NCBI GenBank assembly: GCA_003505795.1
Contig: DNXT01000326.1
Coordinates: 1-9,385, forward strand
DNA: 9,385 nt
Direction: 5' to 3'
Origin: Lysobacteraceae bacterium
GTDB lineage: Bacteria; Pseudomonadota; Gammaproteobacteria; Xanthomonadales; Xanthomonadaceae
The notes below the pieces were generated by a model. The model was given only the letters and a program-made list of their open reading frames with translations. It was not told where the DNA came from and made no database searches. This document shows positions 6,698 through 9,385 of this stretch, in pieces. The position numbers were made by a program, and so were the translations under genes. Positions within the stretch are counted from its first letter, which is position 1; every line of letters begins with the position of its first letter.

Positions 6698-6754
6698 GCT
6701 GCGCTGCGGCAGCCCACGGGGCCCGCGCCAGCCACCCACAACCTTGGAGTTCCC

Positions 6755-8971
6755 ATGTCCGCCAGTAGGTCGCTACACGCTAGCGCACTTGCCGTAGCCG
6801 TCATTTCCGCCCTTTCCTTCGCCGCTTCGGCGCAGGACGCTTCCGGCTCGGGCATCGCCCAGCTCGATGCCGTCAAGGTGACCGCCGAGCGGCGTTCCGA
6901 AGACTCCAAGGATGTGCCGGTGTCCGCATCGGTGCTGCGTCCGGAATACCTGGACGTGATCTCCACCAGCGCATCGGACGTGCGCGTGCTCGCCGGCAAG
7001 GCCCCGAGCCTCAACATCGAGTCGTCCAACGGCCGCGTGTTCCCGCGCGTCTACATCCGCGGCTACGGCAACACCGACTTCAACACCTATGCCTCGCAGC
7101 CGGTCTCGCTGGTGTACGACGACGTGGTGCAGGAGAACGCCTTCCTGAAGGGCTTCCCGATCTTCGACCTGGAGGGCCTGGAAGTGCTGCGCGGCCCGCA
7201 GGGCACGCTGTTCGGCCGCAACACCCCCGCCGGCGTGGTCAAGTTCAACTCGGTCAAGCCGGTCATCGGCGCCAACGACGGCTACGCCAGCCTGTCCTAC
7301 GGCAGCTACGGCACCATGTCGATGGAGAGCGCGGTGAGCATCGCGATCAACGACCGCTGGGCCGCGCGCGTATCGGTGCTGGGCCAGCACCGCGACGACT
7401 GGGTCGACAACACCTTCGACGGCCGCGACCTGGAGGGCTACACCGACTCGGCCGCGCGCCTGCAGCTGCTGTTCCAGCCGGGCGACGACTTCAGCGCGCT
7501 GTTCAACGTGCACGCGCGCCGCCTCGACGGCACCGCGCGCCTGTTCCGCGCCAACATCTTCGAGCCGGGCACCAACCAGCTGGTCGCCGGCTTCGATCCG
7601 GAGAAGGCCTCCATCGACGGCGGCAACACCCAGGAGCTGCGTACCTTCGGCGCCAGCGCGGCGCTGACCTGGGACCTGGGCGAGCTGGCGCTGCACTCGA
7701 TCAGCGGCTACGAGGGCATCTCCCGCTACTACAGCCGCGGCGACATCGACGGCGGCTACGGCGCGGTGTACGCGCCGCCGTACGGCCCGGGCACCATCCC
7801 GTTCACGGTGGAAACGGCCGGCGGCATCAAGGACCTGGACCAGTTCACCCAGGAGCTGCGCGTCGAATCGCAGTACGAGGGCCCGCTCAACTGGCAGGCC
7901 GGCCTGTTCTACTTCCACGACGACGTGGAAGGCGAGAACTACACCTACGACACGCTCGGCGGCGGCGACCTGGCCAGCTACCAGCTGACCCGCCAGCGCA
8001 ATACCTCGTGGGCGGCGTTCGGCTCGCTGAACTACGCGGCCACCGACCGCCTCAACCTGCGCGCCGGCATCCGCTACACCTACGACAAGAAGACCTTCGA
8101 CGTGCTGGCGCTGGACCGGGTCACGCTGATGGAGCCGTCTTCCGGCGAGACCGACAACTCCAAGGTCACCGGCGACCTCAGCGCGACCTTCGCCGTCAGC
8201 GACGCGGTCAACGTCTACGCGCGCGCCGCGCGCGGCTTCCGCGGCGCCAGCTTCGGCGTGCCGTCGGCGACCGCGCCGCTGACGGTGGCCGAGCCGGAGA
8301 CCGTGGACTCGTTCGAGATCGGCATCAAGTCCGACCTGTTCGACAGGCGCGCGCGCATCAGCTTCGACATCTACGACTTCCGGGTGAAGAACCAGCAGCT
8401 GACCGCGGTCGGCGGCGAGTCCAACGACGTGCGCCTGCTCAATGCCGACAAGACCAAGGCCCGCGGCGCCGAGTTCGACTTCGAGGCGCTGCTCACGCCG
8501 AACCTGCGCGTCACCGCCGGCGGCAGCTACAACTGGACCCGCATCGAGGACCCGAACGTGTCGGTGGGCGTGTGCGGCAGCTGCACGGTGACCGATCCGG
8601 TCAACGCCGCCGGCCGCGCCGTCATCGACGGCAACGAGCTGCCGCAGGCCGCCAAGTGGATGGCCAACGCCACGCTGCGCTACGGCATCCCGGTCGGCGA
8701 CGACGCCGAGTTCTTCTTCTACACCGACTGGTCGTACCGCAGCGAGGTGAACTTCTTCCTGTACGAGTCCAAGGAGTTCATCGGCCAGCCGCTGACCGAG
8801 GGCGGCGCCAAGATCGGCTACAACTGGGGTGCCGGCGCCTACGAGGTCTCGGTGTTCTGCCGCAACTGCACCAACCAGATCCGCGCCACCGGCGCGATCG
8901 ACTTCAACAACCTCACCGGCTTCATCAACGATCCGCGCATCATCGGCGCGCAGTTCCGCGCGAACTTCTGA
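6755..8971 (+). CDS. TonB-dependent outer-membrane receptor
   Basis: This 738-residue protein imports a ligand across the outer membrane using TonB-ExbBD energy. The first 27 residues are a Sec signal peptide with hydrophobic core ALAVAVISALSFA, cut near ASAQ-D. A TonB-box-like segment DAVKVTA is at 38-44. The plug domain spans about 50-170, with RVYIRGYGNTDF near 98-109 and LEVLRGPQGTLFGRNTPAG near 142-160. The rest is a beta-barrel ending in RANF, the terminal Phe expected for BAM-assembled proteins. The plug resembles the pesticin/iron-complex receptor class, but the ligand cannot be read from sequence. The ATG at 6755 is chosen because GGAG lies 5 bases upstream and a proper signal peptide follows. 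The in-frame ATG at 6641 would put 38 polar residues before it. Two CxxC pairs (607-610 and 702-705) are unusual for this family. Confidence 0.93.
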   Translation: MSASRSLHASALAVAVISALSFAASAQDASGSGIAQLDAVKVTAERRSEDSKDVPVSASVLRPEYLDVISTSASDVRVLAGKAPSLNIESSNGRVFPRVYIRGYGNTDFNTYASQPVSLVYDDVVQENAFLKGFPIFDLEGLEVLRGPQGTLFGRNTPAGVVKFNSVKPVIGANDGYASLSYGSYGTMSMESAVSIAINDRWAARVSVLGQHRDDWVDNTFDGRDLEGYTDSAARLQLLFQPGDDFSALFNVHARRLDGTARLFRANIFEPGTNQLVAGFDPEKASIDGGNTQELRTFGASAALTWDLGELALHSISGYEGISRYYSRGDIDGGYGAVYAPPYGPGTIPFTVETAGGIKDLDQFTQELRVESQYEGPLNWQAGLFYFHDDVEGENYTYDTLGGGDLASYQLTRQRNTSWAAFGSLNYAATDRLNLRAGIRYTYDKKTFDVLALDRVTLMEPSSGETDNSKVTGDLSATFAVSDAVNVYARAARGFRGASFGVPSATAPLTVAEPETVDSFEIGIKSDLFDRRARISFDIYDFRVKNQQLTAVGGESNDVRLLNADKTKARGAEFDFEALLTPNLRVTAGGSYNWTRIEDPNVSVGVCGSCTVTDPVNAAGRAVIDGNELPQAAKWMANATLRYGIPVGDDAEFFFYTDWSYRSEVNFFLYESKEFIGQPLTEGGAKIGYNWGAGAYEVSVFCRNCTNQIRATGAIDFNNLTGFINDPRIIGAQFRANF

Positions 8972-8998
8972 TCGTCGACACGACGCCATGCGCCACGG

Positions 8999-9030
8999 AC
9001 CGCCGGCTATCATGCCGGCGGTTCTCTTTT
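8999..9030 (+). terminator. Rho-independent terminator after the receptor gene
   Basis: A perfect 9-base-pair stem, ACCGCCGGC (8999-9007) with GCCGGCGGT (9014-9022), closes a 6-base loop TATCAT and is followed by TCTCTTTT (9023-9030). The stem is nearly all G-C. It begins 28 bases after the receptor stop and ends 11 bases before the next start codon, so it should stop most receptor transcripts. The loop TATCAT resembles a -10 box, but no -35 lies at a suitable distance. Confidence 0.8.
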
Positions 9031-9041
9031 GGGGCAGGACG

Positions 9042-9371
9042 ATGAAAACCACGATCGCGCGCCGGCTGCTGGCGCTGGGGCTGCTGGCGCTGCCGCCGAT
9101 GCTCGGCAACGCGCGCGCCGCGGCCGCGCCGGCGCCGCAGAAGGTGGTGGTCTCCACCGACGCCGGCGACGACATCGACGATGCGTTCGCGCTGGGCCTG
9201 CTGCTGCGCAGCCCGGAGCTGCAGGTGCAGGGGATCGCCTCGGCCTGGGGCGACACCGCGCTGCGGGTGCGCCTGCTGCAGCGGCTGCTGGCCGCGGCCG
9301 GCACGCCGGACATCCCGCTGGCACTGGGCGAGCCGACCCGCAGCGCGATCCCCTTCAGCCAGGCGCGCTGG
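9042..9371 (+). CDS. Exported nucleoside hydrolase, N-terminal part
   Basis: The first 110 residues are visible before the genomic sequence ends. Nucleoside hydrolases split the N-glycosidic bond of ribonucleosides to give ribose and a free base. Residues 1 to about 26 are a signal peptide: basic RR at 7-8, a leucine-rich core and a likely cut after NARA. The mature start carries STDAGDDIDDAFALGLLL (38-55), which is the family Ca2+-binding motif DxGxDxDDAxAL. GIASAWGD at 64-71 and LALGEPTRSAIPFSQARW at 93-110 also fit the family. The export signal points to a periplasmic enzyme rather than the cytosolic RihA/B/C type. AGGA at 9036-9039 is a weak ribosome binding site. The open frame continues for four more codons only through adapter sequence, which should not be read as protein. 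The terminator upstream suggests its own promoter or weak readthrough. Confidence 0.88.
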
Positions 9372-9385
9372 AGATCGGAAGAGCG
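9372..9385 (+). other. Residual Illumina TruSeq adapter at the contig end
   Basis: The final 14 bases, AGATCGGAAGAGCG, are identical to the beginning of the Illumina TruSeq read-2 adapter. They sit exactly at the end of the window, which is where untrimmed adapter would remain in a short-read assembly. They follow codon 110 of the nucleoside hydrolase without a break in frame, so translation would add RSEE artificially. A chance 14-base match at the very terminus is improbable. Confidence 0.93.

Larger units (their letters stand above)
6430..6754. other. 325-base intergenic region between prpF and the TonB-dependent receptor
   Basis: No gene is supported here. It holds the REP-type inverted pair at 6477-6547, then unremarkable GC-rich DNA to about 6630. 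From there to 6700 is a more AT-rich patch (TTTGCAATGAACAACC, then TGTTAAAAATG) that probably contains the receptor promoter. The receptor ribosome binding site, GGAG at 6746-6749, is at the right end. An in-frame ATG at 6641 opens onto the receptor frame but is not used as the start here. I see no Rho-independent terminator with a T-run directly after prpF, so the REP hairpin may be the only structure at that 3' end. Confidence 0.6.

Noticed and set aside
6641..6754. Earlier ATG for the TonB-dependent receptor
   Set aside because: It would place 38 polar residues, including four cysteine or charged stretches, before a normal signal peptide. The ATG at 6755 has a GGAG site and begins the signal peptide.
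2215..7029. Very long open frame on the minus strand (about 1600 codons) opposite prpC, acnD, prpF and the receptor start
   Set aside because: Its translation is rich in Arg, His, Gly, Ala and Val with no recognisable domain, as expected antisense to G/C-ending codons. It even runs through the repeats and overlaps four well-identified genes.
6773..9313. Long minus-strand open frame opposite the receptor
   Set aside because: It is the same compositional shadow: low-complexity Val/Ala/Arg/Gly/His-rich translation, no domains, and it overlaps a clear receptor gene, a terminator and the nucleoside hydrolase.
9372..9385. Four extra residues (RSEE) at the end of the nucleoside hydrolase
   Set aside because: They are encoded by sequence identical to an Illumina adapter, so they are not treated as part of the gene.

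Overview
This window is GC-rich, tightly packed, G/C-ending-codon DNA of a kind that suggests a gammaproteobacterium of the Xanthomonadaceae (Xanthomonas, Stenotrophomonas, Lysobacter, Luteimonas or a relative). The AcnD/PrpF version of the methylcitrate cycle, a pesticin/siderophore-type TonB-dependent receptor and three families of palindromic intergenic repeats all fit that group. I recognise the genes from protein motifs; genus and species cannot be fixed from the sequence alone.

Layout. At the left edge, on the minus strand, is the first 25 codons of a helix-turn-helix protein. A roughly 120-base divergent spacer with a dense cluster of TTGAT-type inverted and direct repeats separates it from a plus-strand methylcitrate cycle operon: prpB (methylisocitrate lyase), prpC (2-methylcitrate synthase), acnD (Fe-S 2-methylcitrate dehydratase) and prpF (methylaconitate isomerase). 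After a 325-base spacer come a complete TonB-dependent outer-membrane receptor, a strong Rho-independent terminator, and the first 110 codons of an exported nucleoside hydrolase. The last 14 bases match the start of the Illumina TruSeq adapter and are probably not genomic.

How the genes work together. PrpC condenses propionyl-CoA with oxaloacetate to 2-methylcitrate. AcnD dehydrates it to a methylaconitate isomer, which PrpF converts to cis-2-methylaconitate. A hydratase encoded elsewhere (usually AcnB) makes 2-methylisocitrate, and PrpB cleaves that to pyruvate and succinate. There is no prpD, as expected when acnD and prpF are present. The receptor and the nucleoside hydrolase are exported proteins with no obvious link to propionate.

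The pathway itself is well known, and I see no undescribed multi-gene system here. The most unusual part is the non-coding DNA. Each of the last three gene junctions up to the receptor carries a different palindromic repeat. The one at acnD/prpF runs into the acnD coding sequence, supplies its last 22 codons and stop codon, has G-quadruplex-forming potential in both arms, and leaves prpF with a long hairpin in place of a visible ribosome binding site.
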